A DNA stretch of 64,000 nt from Candidatus Scalindua sp. (GTDB lineage Bacteria; Planctomycetota; Brocadiia; Brocadiales; Scalinduaceae), in NCBI GenBank assembly GCA_031316155.1, contig JALDRB010000003.1:251394-315393 (forward strand), read 5' to 3'. A model generated the notes under the pieces. It was not told where the DNA came from and searched no databases. It saw only the letters and a list, made by a program, of their open reading frames with translations. Positions 57,101 to 64,000 of the stretch are shown in pieces. The position numbers and the translations under genes were made by a program. Numbering within the stretch: the stretch's first letter is position 1; each line of letters starts with the position of its first letter.

Positions 57101-57273
57101 CTGAAAGCCGTCGTCCTTTAGGCGTTGCTGCCGTTGGTGGTTTGACAACAAGTACATTTTTAACATTATTTGTGATTCCGGTAGTATATATTTTGATGAA
57201 TAAATTAAAAGGACGTTCTGGTTCTCAGGCAACCGTGAAACCAGTGGCAGACGGATCTCAGGGTAGCAGTTAA
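54103..57273 (+). CDS. RND efflux pump permease
   Basis: The 1056-residue pump begins with KLSERSIKRPILATMMSLGL and shows the RND repeats: IGIGRLPVRELPDIDPPIVT, TIYIFLHNLRATIVPAVTIP, AIGLVVDDAIVVLENIHRHI with the TM4 acidic pair for proton relay, PLSAFGAFGALWALGEL and GIVTKNGILLVDFANQQ. Twelve membrane segments in two sets fit. It exports hydrophobic drugs or lipids by proton antiport. HAE1-type is probable, the substrate unknown. Confidence 0.95.
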   Translation: MKLSERSIKRPILATMMSLGLVLFGVIGIGRLPVRELPDIDPPIVTVQTVYPGASASVVESQITEPIEEALSSIERIKTLTSTSSEQFSSVTLEFDLSRDIDIAAQDVRDRVSRVRGQLPDDVDEPIVAKQDADANPSLWIALYSDRYSTLELTSLAENLFKDTLQTVPGVSSIMFGGSKRFAIRIWLDSEKMAARGVTVLDVEKAMGEQSVELPSGRVESWQREMSIETRGELKTPYEYDRLVIKREGANFVRLQDIGFAAVGVEDERSVARYNMRPAVGIGIVKQSKANTIEVAKGIKKELENIRPLIPEGVHFGIPYDESVFVEKSIKEVWITLGMAFFLVVLTIYIFLHNLRATIVPAVTIPVSIISTFGALYLFGYSINIITMLAFVLAIGLVVDDAIVVLENIHRHIEEGMPPMNAALAGMKEIGFAVTATTVALVAVFLPMAFQTSVTGRLFIEFAVAISFGVTISTFVALTLAPMISSRLLKANNLHAKKTVLKKFEEWLERISLFYEKMLKRAIQYSFITIIISLLTLGAGIYFYTQLDKEFLPEEDKGRLFCTAIAPEGSTSEYTDRMVRKMEKIISETPEVEGFFSAVAYARGGVGQSSQGRAFIRLKEERDRHVREIIGGPMGMRSRFFNEIEGALAFPILPKAIGRGFSQNFQFVLQNQDLRKLNEYAQTLTEKLNSFGFLMNVRTSFELNKPELRVNIDRNRAAALGVSVNDISRTLQVLFGGSDLSKFNLSGKEYDVIVQLARESRLSPTDLERLYIRSSNGKLIQLSNVVSYETGAGPSAINHYNRFRSATIEATPIHIPLGNAVERVEDIIKQYLPPGFRYEWAGEAKDLVESGNDILFVMILAILIIYMVLAAQFESLIHPLTILFTIPLSAFGAFGALWALGELDRFAASLPPEHLFGFIPRIPAMGVNLFSQIGLILLIGIVTKNGILLVDFANQQMEKGKSASEAMMLAGKVRLRPILMTATSTIAGILPIAIGFGAGAESRRPLGVAAVGGLTTSTFLTLFVIPVVYILMNKLKGRSGSQATVKPVADGSQGSS

Positions 57274-57550
57274 ACCGGGTATATTAAGGATCAATAGAGG
57301 TCAGGCAGGGACGTTATAATTTTATGGAGTTTTTCGTCTGGAGTTTTCAAAACATCTTTTTAAACAAACAGATTTTACCTGCCGGGATTCCGAAGAATGT
57401 ATTGGTTAAACCAGGATAATCAAAGCAGATAAGGGGATAAAAATAACTGACACATCATGATCTGCACCGGTTCTTGATCAACCGAATCCCTGGTTTACTG
57501 GCTATCTGAAAGTGCTCCTTCAGATGACGAAGCGGAGTCACTTGTTTGAT

Positions 57551-57817
57551 TCAATGTAGTTTTTTTCTGAACAGTTTGTTAACCCAACGATGGCCCGATC
57601 GTGCGGCATCGGGTCCGGCCAGTACAAATCCTGTGATCAGAAGGATCCAGCTTACGATGTATGCTGCGGTTGCAAGAGAGCACCAAAACAAAGCTTTATC
57701 GCCGAGGGCCAGCGCAACAAACAAAAACATTGGCGCCCAGAGAATATAGCTGGCTATAATCAATATAGATCCGATGCTGAGCATCGACGTCTTTTTATCC
57801 TTATTCCCGGTGAGCAT
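57551..57817 (-). CDS. small membrane protein
   Basis: ATG 57817 (MLTGNKDKKTSM) with AAAAAGAG upstream gives 88 residues with two membrane segments (MLSIGSILIIASYILWAPMF and AAYIVSWILLITGFVLAG) and a basic C-terminus. No family known. A longer frame from 57952 lacks a ribosome site. Confidence 0.6.
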   Translation of the reverse strand: MLTGNKDKKTSMLSIGSILIIASYILWAPMFLFVALALGDKALFWCSLATAAYIVSWILLITGFVLAGPDAARSGHRWVNKLFRKKLH

Positions 57818-57961
57818 CTCTTTTTCTTTCTTGAGACAAACATTCACACAGATAGCGACTATGCTTTCCGCAAGGGACAGAAGCAGCCTTTTTCGAATAT
57901 TATGAAAAACTTCTGCAAATCCAAGAAATCTTTTCAACTGGTTTTCAATCATTTGATTGTA

Positions 57962-58708
57962 TTATAGAATATTTTCTTTATTCTTTACATAAATTAACTT
58001 AAATCGTCCCTTTGGATTTTCACGTTTTTCAATTTCAAATTTTTTAATCGATTTGATCAACGGAGTTAACTTTTGGAAGCCATAGTTTCTGGAATCAAAA
58101 TTTGGTTGCTTTTTCTGTAGAAGATTTCCAACATCTCCGAGAAAAGCCCAACCATCATCATCTGCCAGATCGGTAATCGTAGAGGAAATCAGTTTAACCA
58201 CATGCGGAGTAATTTTATCGATATTGTTTTTTAGTGGGGACTTGCTCGTGGTTAATTCAGATTCACTGCCCACTGTTTGGTTTTTAAGGATTTCAATATA
58301 AATGAATTTATCACAAGCAACGATAAAAGGATCCGGTGTTTTCTTCTCGCCAATTCCAATTACTTTCATCCCGGCTTCGCGAAGCCTTGTAGCCAGACGG
58401 GTAAAATCACTATCGCTTGAAACCAGGCAGAAACCATTGACTTTTTCTGAATAGAGAATATCCATCGCATCAATAACCATTGCGGAATCAGTCGCATTTT
58501 TTCCTGTTGTATATCCGTATTGTTGAATTGGTGTTATAGCATTTTCCAGAAGGATATTTTTCCACTTTGACAGATTAGGCTTTGTCCAGTCTCCATAAAT
58601 TCTTTTAATGGTAGGGTTGCCGTACTTGGCGATTTCTTCCATCATCTCCTTCACATAAGCAGAAGGTATATTGTCACCGTCTATTAATACTGCGAGTTTT
58701 ATATCCAT
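57962..58708 (-). CDS. NYN/LabA nuclease with OST-HTH (LOTUS) domain
   Basis: ATG 58708 starts MDIKLAVLIDGDNIPSAYV, the PIN-like NYN fold with conserved acids (LIDGDN, DSAMVIDAMD, SSDSDF). From about residue 165 to the end lies an OST-HTH/LOTUS-like RNA-binding domain (DDDGWAFLGDVGNLLQKKQP). These proteins are thought to be RNases that process or decay RNA. It stands alone, convergent to no gene. Confidence 0.85.
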   Translation of the reverse strand: MDIKLAVLIDGDNIPSAYVKEMMEEIAKYGNPTIKRIYGDWTKPNLSKWKNILLENAITPIQQYGYTTGKNATDSAMVIDAMDILYSEKVNGFCLVSSDSDFTRLATRLREAGMKVIGIGEKKTPDPFIVACDKFIYIEILKNQTVGSESELTTSKSPLKNNIDKITPHVVKLISSTITDLADDDGWAFLGDVGNLLQKKQPNFDSRNYGFQKLTPLIKSIKKFEIEKRENPKGRFKLIYVKNKENIL

Positions 58709-58853
58709 AAAATTTACCAGACGTTCTGTTTTATGCAATATATCCACAAAACAGTTGTAATACGCTGAAAATAATTTTTATACATTAAGTATTGTAAAAT
58801 ATGAGTATGAATAATCGTTAAGAAAATCTCTGGAGCATATAATGGGAATCTGA

Positions 58854-58890
58854 GCCGCCTGAAAAAGCGGTAAGCATTTTTCAGGTCGGC
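58854..58890. terminator. hairpin behind the RRM gene
   Basis: GCCGCCTGAAAAA ... TTTTTCAGGTCGGC, a 9-base perfect core stem, 65 bases behind the RRM gene stop. It may end the minus-strand transcript, though a T-run is lacking on that side. Confidence 0.5.
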
Positions 58891-58954
58891 CTTTTGAGCG
58901 GGTTGTCGGGCAAAATTTTATATGATCAAAGTTATTTGTGCTGAATGTCGTTGG

Positions 58955-59293
58955 TTAGAAGTTACGGCCACCTTTATGTCCTCTTTGGCCGCCCCCCTGT
59001 CCTCCTCTACCACCGCCGTATCCACCCCTACTATTACTATCGCGACTTTCGGTGCGAGGGAGAGCCTCATTCACTTTAAGCGCTCTTCCTTTTAGTTCTT
59101 TACCATTCAGGCCATCGATTGCAGACTGCCCTTCGGCTTTAGAGGCCATCTCAACGAATCCAAATCCCTTTGATTGACCACTATGCTTGTCTTTTATGAT
59201 GGTGGCGGATTCAACCTGCCCGAATTGTTCCAAAGCCTCCCGTAAATCCTCCTCGGTGACTTCGTACGACAAATTTCCTACATAGATCTTCAT
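58955..59293 (-). CDS. glycine-rich RRM RNA-binding protein
   Basis: The 112 residues have one RRM: IYVGNLSYEVTEEDLREAL (RNP2) and SGQSKGFGFVEMASKAEGQS (RNP1), then a Gly/Arg-rich tail. Such proteins are frequent in cyanobacteria and planctomycetes and serve as RNA chaperones, often cold-induced. AAAGGAGATTAAA stands before the ATG. Confidence 0.95.
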   Translation of the reverse strand: MKIYVGNLSYEVTEEDLREALEQFGQVESATIIKDKHSGQSKGFGFVEMASKAEGQSAIDGLNGKELKGRALKVNEALPRTESRDSNSRGGYGGGRGGQGGGQRGHKGGRNF

Positions 59294-59622
59294 TTTAATC
59301 TCCTTTTGTAAAAAAATGATAAATTTTCACTTCTAATAAAAAAATCAGTTATGTATGAATGTAATGTTTCGACTAAATTTCCATTTTGGGCGCATAAACA
59401 TTCATTTTTATTTTGTACACTATTTGCATCAGTACTTTCAGTTTCACCAAATGAGAGGGTCAGCTCTTGTCTATATTACTACCTTGATTCCTGTTCCAGA
59501 AATAGCAGACTGCCTCTCCAAATATCTCTTTTTCGGCATTTAGAATTGAGCTGTAGAATGGATAATGCAATTTTATCCTGATACAGATTTCACAATCCGA
59601 TATCTCAACCATGGAAGGGAGC
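59294..59622. other. 329 bases without a gene
   Basis: AT-rich leader region of the RRM gene; possibly a long 5-prime untranslated region. Two overlapping plus-strand frames near 59351-59581 look random. Confidence 0.4.
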
Positions 59623-59985
59623 TTAAAAAATAACAACATTCATTCTGTTATGAGATTGACACGTTTCTTCAAATAAGTTCAACTGCTTCCAGGCAAATGT
59701 CTCTGCTTTGTAGAAAAGGTCTTCCTTCAAGGCTGCTTTACTGCGAAAATACTTCACGTCTCGTGTGATAGTTCGAGAAATGTACTTTTGAATATCTTAA
59801 TAGTCTATGATTAGTTTGTTATTTAAACTTTCTATAAGTATTTCCAATTGAGTGTGACGATATATCATCCCGAAATAATAGTCAAGCATTTTCTTTGCAT
59901 ATGTGAATATAACCTTGTGAATATAACCTTTGAAATAGTGAGAATTACATAATACAATGAAGGTTTTAAAAGTTATTTCGTTCAA
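59623..59985 (-). pseudogene. unknown protein remnant with one in-frame TAA
   Basis: A 120-codon frame is interrupted only by TAA at 59797-59799. The second half reads well (DVKYFRSKAALKEDLFYKAE, AWKQLNLFEETCQ), like the end of a real soluble protein, but no family is recognised. A tandem repeat of GTGAATATAACCTT lies near its start. Confidence 0.3.
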
Positions 59986-60029
59986 ATGGTATTAAGCTGA
60001 TTGAACTAATGTCGTAGAGCAGCAAATCG

Positions 60030-60260
60030 ATGAAAGATCAGCAACCAAATAATCCTCTTCACGGTAAAACTCTGGAAAGAATTCTTACCAGGTTGGTTGA
60101 TCATTACGGCTGGGATAAAATGGGAAACACAATCAATATCAGGTGTTTTAATCATGATCCCAGTGTCAAGTCCAGTCTGAAATTTCTGAGAAGGACATCT
60201 TGGGCGAGAAAGAAAGTTGAAGATTTGTACTTACGGTATAAAATGGAAACAGATGGATAA
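60030..60260 (+). CDS. VF530 family DNA-binding protein
   Basis: The 76 residues [40 protein letters not shown] and [15 protein letters not shown] are those of the VF530 (DUF2132) family, small helical proteins. The single known structure suggests DNA binding; the role is unknown. No ribosome site is clear. Confidence 0.9.
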   Translation: MKDQQPNNPLHGKTLERILTRLVDHYGWDKMGNTINIRCFNHDPSVKSSLKFLRRTSWARKKVEDLYLRYKMETDG

Positions 60261-60374
60261 TTTCAAATGAGATATGTGTCTTTAAAAAGGGTTGTCTATA
60301 CATGTACAATCCGTAACATTTTGTAATATTTATATTTATTATAATCAAGAGAAACAAGAGAGGGATTTTACGCT

Positions 60375-61463
60375 ATGGGTTTAAACTGTGGTATTGTCGG
60401 TTTGCCGAATGTTGGCAAATCCACAATCTTTAATGCATTAACATCATCCAGTAAGGCGGCTTCAGAAAATTATCCATTCTGTACCATTGATCCAAATATT
60501 GGTGTGGTAGCTGTCCCGGACGAACGATTAGATAAAATTACGGAATTTATTCCTCCGGAAAAGGTAATTCCTGCAATGGTTGAATTTGTAGATATTGCCG
60601 GTTTGGTTAAAGGTGCAAGTAAAGGAGAGGGTTTAGGGAATAAGTTTTTGGGTCATATTAAAAGTGTGAATGCTATTTTACATGTTGTTCGCTGTTTTGA
60701 AAAAGAAGACACCATACATGTGGAAGGCACAGTAGACCCGATCAGGGATATTGAAATTATTCATACAGAACTCCTCCTTGCCGATTTAGAAACTTGAAAA
60801 ACGGATAGTGAAAAACAAAAAACTCGTTACAGACGGCGATAAGAAAATATTGGTAGAACTTGACGTACCAACAAAGTTGAGGAGGGTTTGAACAAAAATA
60901 TTCCGTTGAGACTCTTGCCCCTGACGGATAAAGAGAAGAACTGCACGCTGGATTTACACCTCATTACGGCAAAACCTGTCTTGTACGTTATCAATGTCTT
61001 TGATGTTGAGAAGGATAGAGGCCATATTGATACCATTAAGGCATATGCGGAGAAAGAGGGCTCAAAGTGCGTGGTACTTTCCGGAGATATTGAAGCAGAG
61101 ATCTCCCGGATGGATCCCGCAGAGCAGGCAGACTATTATGAGGACCTGGGGATTAAGGAATCGGGGCTTAAGAGATTGATTCGTGAGACCTATAATTTAT
61201 TGGGGCTTGTGACCTATTTCACTGCCGGTCCGAAGGAGGTGCGTGCCTGGACCATACGCAAAGGGACAAAGGCACCGCAGGCGGCAGGCGTAATCCATAC
61301 GGACTTCGAACGAGGTTTCATACGTGCTGAGGTCTACGGTTACGAAGATCTTGCAACCCACAAGTCTGAACAAAAGGTTAAGGAAAAAGGTCTCTTAAGG
61401 CTTGAGGGAAAAGACTATGTAGTTAAAGATGGGGATATTATGCATTTTCTCTTTAATGTGTAG
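60375..61463 (+). pseudogene. ychF: YchF/OLA1 GTPase, two frameshifts in the middle
   Basis: The G domain is intact to residue 140: [50 protein letters not shown], then TGA at 60795. A middle part lies one frame on (EKRIVKNKKLVTDGDKKILV), and from about 60873 the first frame resumes (NKNIPLRLLPLTDKEKNCTL, TAKPVLYVINVFD) through the TGS-like end (RAWTIRKGTKAPQAAGVIHT) to a normal stop. Two bases seem missing near 60795 and a second change near 60868 restores the frame. YchF is a nearly universal ribosome-associated ATPase, so an error in the sequence is as likely as true loss. Confidence 0.9.
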
Positions 61464-61550
61464 GCCTTACATACAGGTACAAGATTTGGCAAAATATTTA
61501 TTAATAGAGTTTTGCATGATATCAGACCCGCCCGGATGACTCGGTTGTAT

Positions 61551-61800
61551 GGGGAAGCATCAAATAACAAGTTCCCTGTCTGCCGTACCTGGCACAGGCA
61601 GGTAAATAACAAACAATTCACAATAAACAATACTAAAATTCTAAACAAGTTGGATTGATATAATTCGAACATTGTAATTTGAAATTTAATTGGGTTTTGT
61701 AAATTGAGATTTTCTGCCTGTGCGTTGGTTGCACCTGTTTGCGTGTATCGCACAGGCAGGCGCAGACAGGTAGTTTGTTAGCTCCCCCCCCCTGTTTGGT
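61551..61800. repeat. dispersed AT-rich inverted repeat, copy 5
   Basis: AAGCATCAAATAACAAGTTC and AACAAACAATTCACAATAAA at the left and CATTGTAATTTGAAATTTAA, TTTGTAAATTGAGATTTTCT at the right. It carries the same extra palindrome as copy 3 (CGTGTATCGCACAGGCAGGC) and ends in CCCTGTTTGGTTC, next to the TIR-like stop. Confidence 0.75.
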
Positions 61801-61801
61801 T

Positions 61802-62226
61802 CTATTGACAGATTAAGATTAAATATTTGTTTAAACCTTTTGCTGTCGATGCTTCACTTAATATCCATGAAATATCACCAGGAGTTACAACACAGATAAA
61901 GATGACTTGTGACCTGATATTTCGCATTACCTTATCCGGGATGTCTTTTGATTCATAGCCAGACCCTTCTAAAACGACAAACCCAATCTTCTTAAGAATG
62001 TACTTAAACTCAATGATACTTCGTTGCCATAGTCATCAAAACGATGTGATAAGAATACAGTTTTTTTTAGACTATATCGAGAGACAGGTTTGTCTTCTTT
62101 TTCTAAGGGGTTTGATGCTTGAAATAATTCTTTAGTCTTTTCATGAAAAGCTGAAATAATATTCAAATCATCTGATTCGATTGTAACGTCAAGCGTCGAT
62201 TTGTTTATATGAATGATACATGACAC
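61802..62226 (-). pseudogene. TIR-like defence domain fragment, frameshifted
   Basis: From GTG 62226 the protein has a 45-residue preface and then KKTVFLSHRFDDYGNEVSLS, typical of the first strand of bacterial TIR-like domains. The frame breaks in LRRLGL; one missing T in a TTT run restores FVVLEGSGYESKDIPDKVMR, SQVIFICVVTPGDISWIL and SEASTAKGLNKYLI up to TAG at 61802. The pattern with the Glu in SEA fits the NAD-cleaving class of antiphage TIR effectors. Upstream only about 12 further codons are open before a stop and the IS630 remnant, so the N-terminal part may be cut. Confidence 0.6.
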
Positions 62227-62321
62227 TTTTTCTTTTTTGTCATTGATAAAGTGTCCATGAATACTTACCGGTTAGTTTGGTAAAAAAATAAAATCAATAC
62301 AAAAGAAGTGTAATTGATTAG

Positions 62322-62899
62322 TATTAACCCGGCAAATAAATAGAATAATTACGCTGCATACGCAATCTTTGGATGCTTTAAATATTTCATCACTCGATTT
62401 GGTGACTTTTGAAGTTTTCTCAAATGAGATATTGTGTTGTTCTTTCGTTTTCGCAGGCATTTGAGAATGTACGCCAACTTTTAAATCACAGTTCAGGTAT
62501 TCATCTGGATTTAACTCAGGAGAGTAAGACGGTAAAAAGAAAACCTCTAATTGCTCTTTATGCTTATTCAACCAATCCCTGACAACGTAACTATGATGCA
62601 CCTTCAAATTATCAAGTATCAGAAATATCTTTCTTGTTGCTTCCCTGATAAGTCTTTTCAGAAATTTTATTAGAGCCTTTTTGCTGATACGTTTTGTGCC
62701 GCCGGGCAATTGCTGATACATGGACACAAGTAATCTCAGATATCTCTTTGTAGGTGCTTCCTGACTTTTTGAGACGAATTGCCTGGTTGCGTATTTGCTG
62801 CAGCGCTTCTGTTGATAGTTTTCGTGCATCGATTTTTTCCATGCAGAAATTATAGCATATCAACAAGCCATTTGCACGTATTTATTTGCCGAGTTAATA
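62322..62899 (-). mobile_element. IS630-family deletion derivative
   Basis: Terminal inverted repeats TATTAAC-CGGCAAATAAATA (62322-62342 and, reversed, 62879-62899; one mismatch in 21) bound a 578-base element beginning and ending with TA, the IS630 target. It holds a shortened transposase, so a complete element must supply movement. Confidence 0.8.
62326..62842 (-). pseudogene. IS630 transposase, internally deleted and frameshifted
   Basis: From ATG 62842 (MEKIDARKLSTEALQQIRNQ, AIRLKKSGSTYKEISEITCV) comes the N-terminal HTH. After a frame change the DDE end follows directly: KIFLILDNLKVHHSYVVRDW, VFFLPSYSPELNPDEYLNCD. About half of the usual 340 residues, including the first catalytic Asp, is missing. 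Confidence 0.85.
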
Positions 62900-63042
62900 A
62901 TGACAGCTTTGGGGAAATAAATAGAATATGCAACAACCTGACCGGGCACTACTGGTTAGACTGGACTTTCGTTCGGGAAATTTGTTGTTGTGTGGAGTAA
63001 ATTAACCTGCAGGTAATGAAACAGAAGTGTCCTTTAGCTTAA

Positions 63043-63073
63043 CAGATGTCGCAGCACAATGCTGCGACATCTG
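63043..63073. terminator. perfect 14-base hairpin
   Basis: CAGATGTCGCAGCA-CAA-TGCTGCGACATCTG. It lies 14 bases behind the stop of the surface-protein gene on the minus strand and probably ends its transcript. Confidence 0.65.
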
Positions 63074-63086
63074 CTGAGCAAAAAGA

Positions 63087-64000
63087 CTAGTAAGCTGGAA
63101 TATCATGTATAACTTCGTCAGAGTAATCGCTTTCGTTGCCTGATGAATCATATGCAGTTGCAGCAAAGTAGTAGGTTTTATTACTTACAAGACCGGAAAC
63201 TGTATAGCTGGTTTGATTTCCAACATCAACACTGGAATCATAAATTCCGGCTGAATTACTATAGTAAATCTTATAGCCGGCAAGATCTTCTTCAGTGTTA
63301 GGATCCCATTTCAATGTTACTTGAACGGTACCCTCATTTACGGTTATGGTAATATCCTGGGAATCTGTCATTGAACCATCACTGACCGTTACTGTCACCG
63401 TATGAACACCGGCATCATTGTAAGATGTAGTATAGCTTTTTGAGCTCATCCATCCAGAGTAGGTAAAAGTCAGGGCATTACCATCCGGATCAGTGGCAGT
63501 TGGATTAAGGATAACGGTATCACCTTCGTTTACCACAATGTTTGCTATCGGATTAAGTACTGGTGCTCGGTTAGCGTTTATGACCGTTATGGTGACATTC
63601 TTAGAATCGGTTAGTGAACCATCACTGACCGTCACTGTTACCGTATGAACACCTGCATCATCATAAGATGTGGTATAGCTGTTTGAGCTCATCCATCCGG
63701 AGTAGGTAAAAGTCAGGGCATCACCATCCGGATCAGTGGCAGTTGGATTTAAAGATATGGTAACACCTTCATTTACCACAATGTTTGCGATAGGATTTAG
63801 TACTGGTTTACGGTTAGAGTTTTTGACCGTTACCATAACGGCTTGAGAATCGGTTAGTGAACCATCACTGACCGTCACTGTCACCGTATGAACACCTGCA
63901 TCATTGTAAGATGTAGTATAGCTGTTTGAGCTCATCCATCCGGAATAGGTAAATGTCAGGGCATCACCATCCAGATCAGTGGCAGTTGGATTAAGGGTAA
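63087..64000 (-). CDS. large surface protein with tandem Ig-like repeats and FN3 end (partial)
   Basis: The gene runs beyond the right edge; 304 C-terminal residues are seen. Three full and one partial 81-residue cadherin/PKD-like repeats follow each other (PVLNPIANIVVNEG, LNPTATDPDGDALTFTYSGW, HTVTVTVSDGSLTDS), with the calcium-type DPDGD motif. The last 95 residues are a fibronectin III domain (VTLKWDPNTEEDLAGYKIYY, YYFAATAYDSSGNESDYSDE). It is an extracellular adhesin or enzyme module. The repeats are nearly identical at the DNA level (243 bases). Confidence 0.9.
   Translation of the reverse strand, partial: TLNPTATDLDGDALTFTYSGWMSSNSYTTSYNDAGVHTVTVTVSDGSLTDSQAVMVTVKNSNRKPVLNPIANIVVNEGVTISLNPTATDPDGDALTFTYSGWMSSNSYTTSYDDAGVHTVTVTVSDGSLTDSKNVTITVINANRAPVLNPIANIVVNEGDTVILNPTATDPDGNALTFTYSGWMSSKSYTTSYNDAGVHTVTVTVSDGSMTDSQDITITVNEGTVQVTLKWDPNTEEDLAGYKIYYSNSAGIYDSSVDVGNQTSYTVSGLVSNKTYYFAATAYDSSGNESDYSDEVIHDIPAY

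Noticed and set aside
57504..57523. TCTGAA ... TTCAGA hairpin behind the efflux operon
   Set aside because: Only six bases and no T-run; too weak for a terminator call.

Overview
The window comes from a Gram-negative bacterium of about 40% GC: outer-membrane-type lipoproteins, an RND efflux pump, signal peptides and Shine-Dalgarno sites are visible. No rRNA, tRNA or lineage-diagnostic metabolic gene is present. My best guess is a planctomycete, perhaps of the anammox group, from the overall mix: 2-oxoacid:ferredoxin oxidoreductase beside succinyl-CoA synthetase, monohaem and XXXCH-type proteins, ParA with an odd membrane partner, and many IS and REP sequences. That is an impression and not a proof.

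Left part (1-8 kb): a CRISPR locus. The end of a CRISPR-type reverse transcriptase is followed, in the same frame after one TGA, by cas1. Then come cas2, a leader and an array of 16 repeats with 15 spacers. Downstream are signalling accessories expected of a type III system: a membrane-anchored CARF gene cut in two by a decayed IS1380-family element, a Csx3-like ring nuclease, and a small dual-specificity phosphatase. The phosphatase is the best candidate here for a new accessory of cyclic-oligoadenylate signalling. No interference (cas10/cmr/csm) genes are inside the window.

Accessory belt (7.5-30 kb): toxin-antitoxin and decaying genes. It holds a ParE-type pair, three MNT/HEPN pairs, a nucleotidyltransferase with a tiny partner, HicBA, DUF2442/DUF4160, a REP-associated transposase with REP palindromes inside and behind its gene, and five copies over the whole window of a dispersed AT-rich inverted repeat. 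Embedded are a PBP-like protein that lost its catalytic Ser and Lys, a homocysteine methyltransferase, a Bacteroidota-like topoisomerase IV pair, a WbsX/GH99-like gene overlapping a radical SAM gene, and an XXXCH protein.

Core part (30-58 kb): orderly housekeeping genes. These are an LsrF-type aldolase with a zinc dehydrogenase, parA, a TPR lipoprotein, comF, then hpf-ptsN-(HPr-EI fusion), DUF2344-rng-rplU-rpmA-obg, and coaX. A long run follows, sucCD-korDAB plus a GNAT-KorC fusion, with gpmI between two copies of a structured repeat and an RND efflux operon. The suc-kor cluster has a near-consensus sigma70 promoter and makes or uses succinyl-CoA with ferredoxin.

Right end (58-64 kb): a NYN/LOTUS protein, an RRM protein, a VF530 protein, a doubly frameshifted ychF, a frameshifted TIR-like defence fragment beside an IS630 deletion derivative, and the end of a large surface protein built of 81-residue Ig-like repeats.

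At least ten genes carry single lesions, several of them one-base changes in short homopolymers, so some apparent pseudogenes could be sequence errors.
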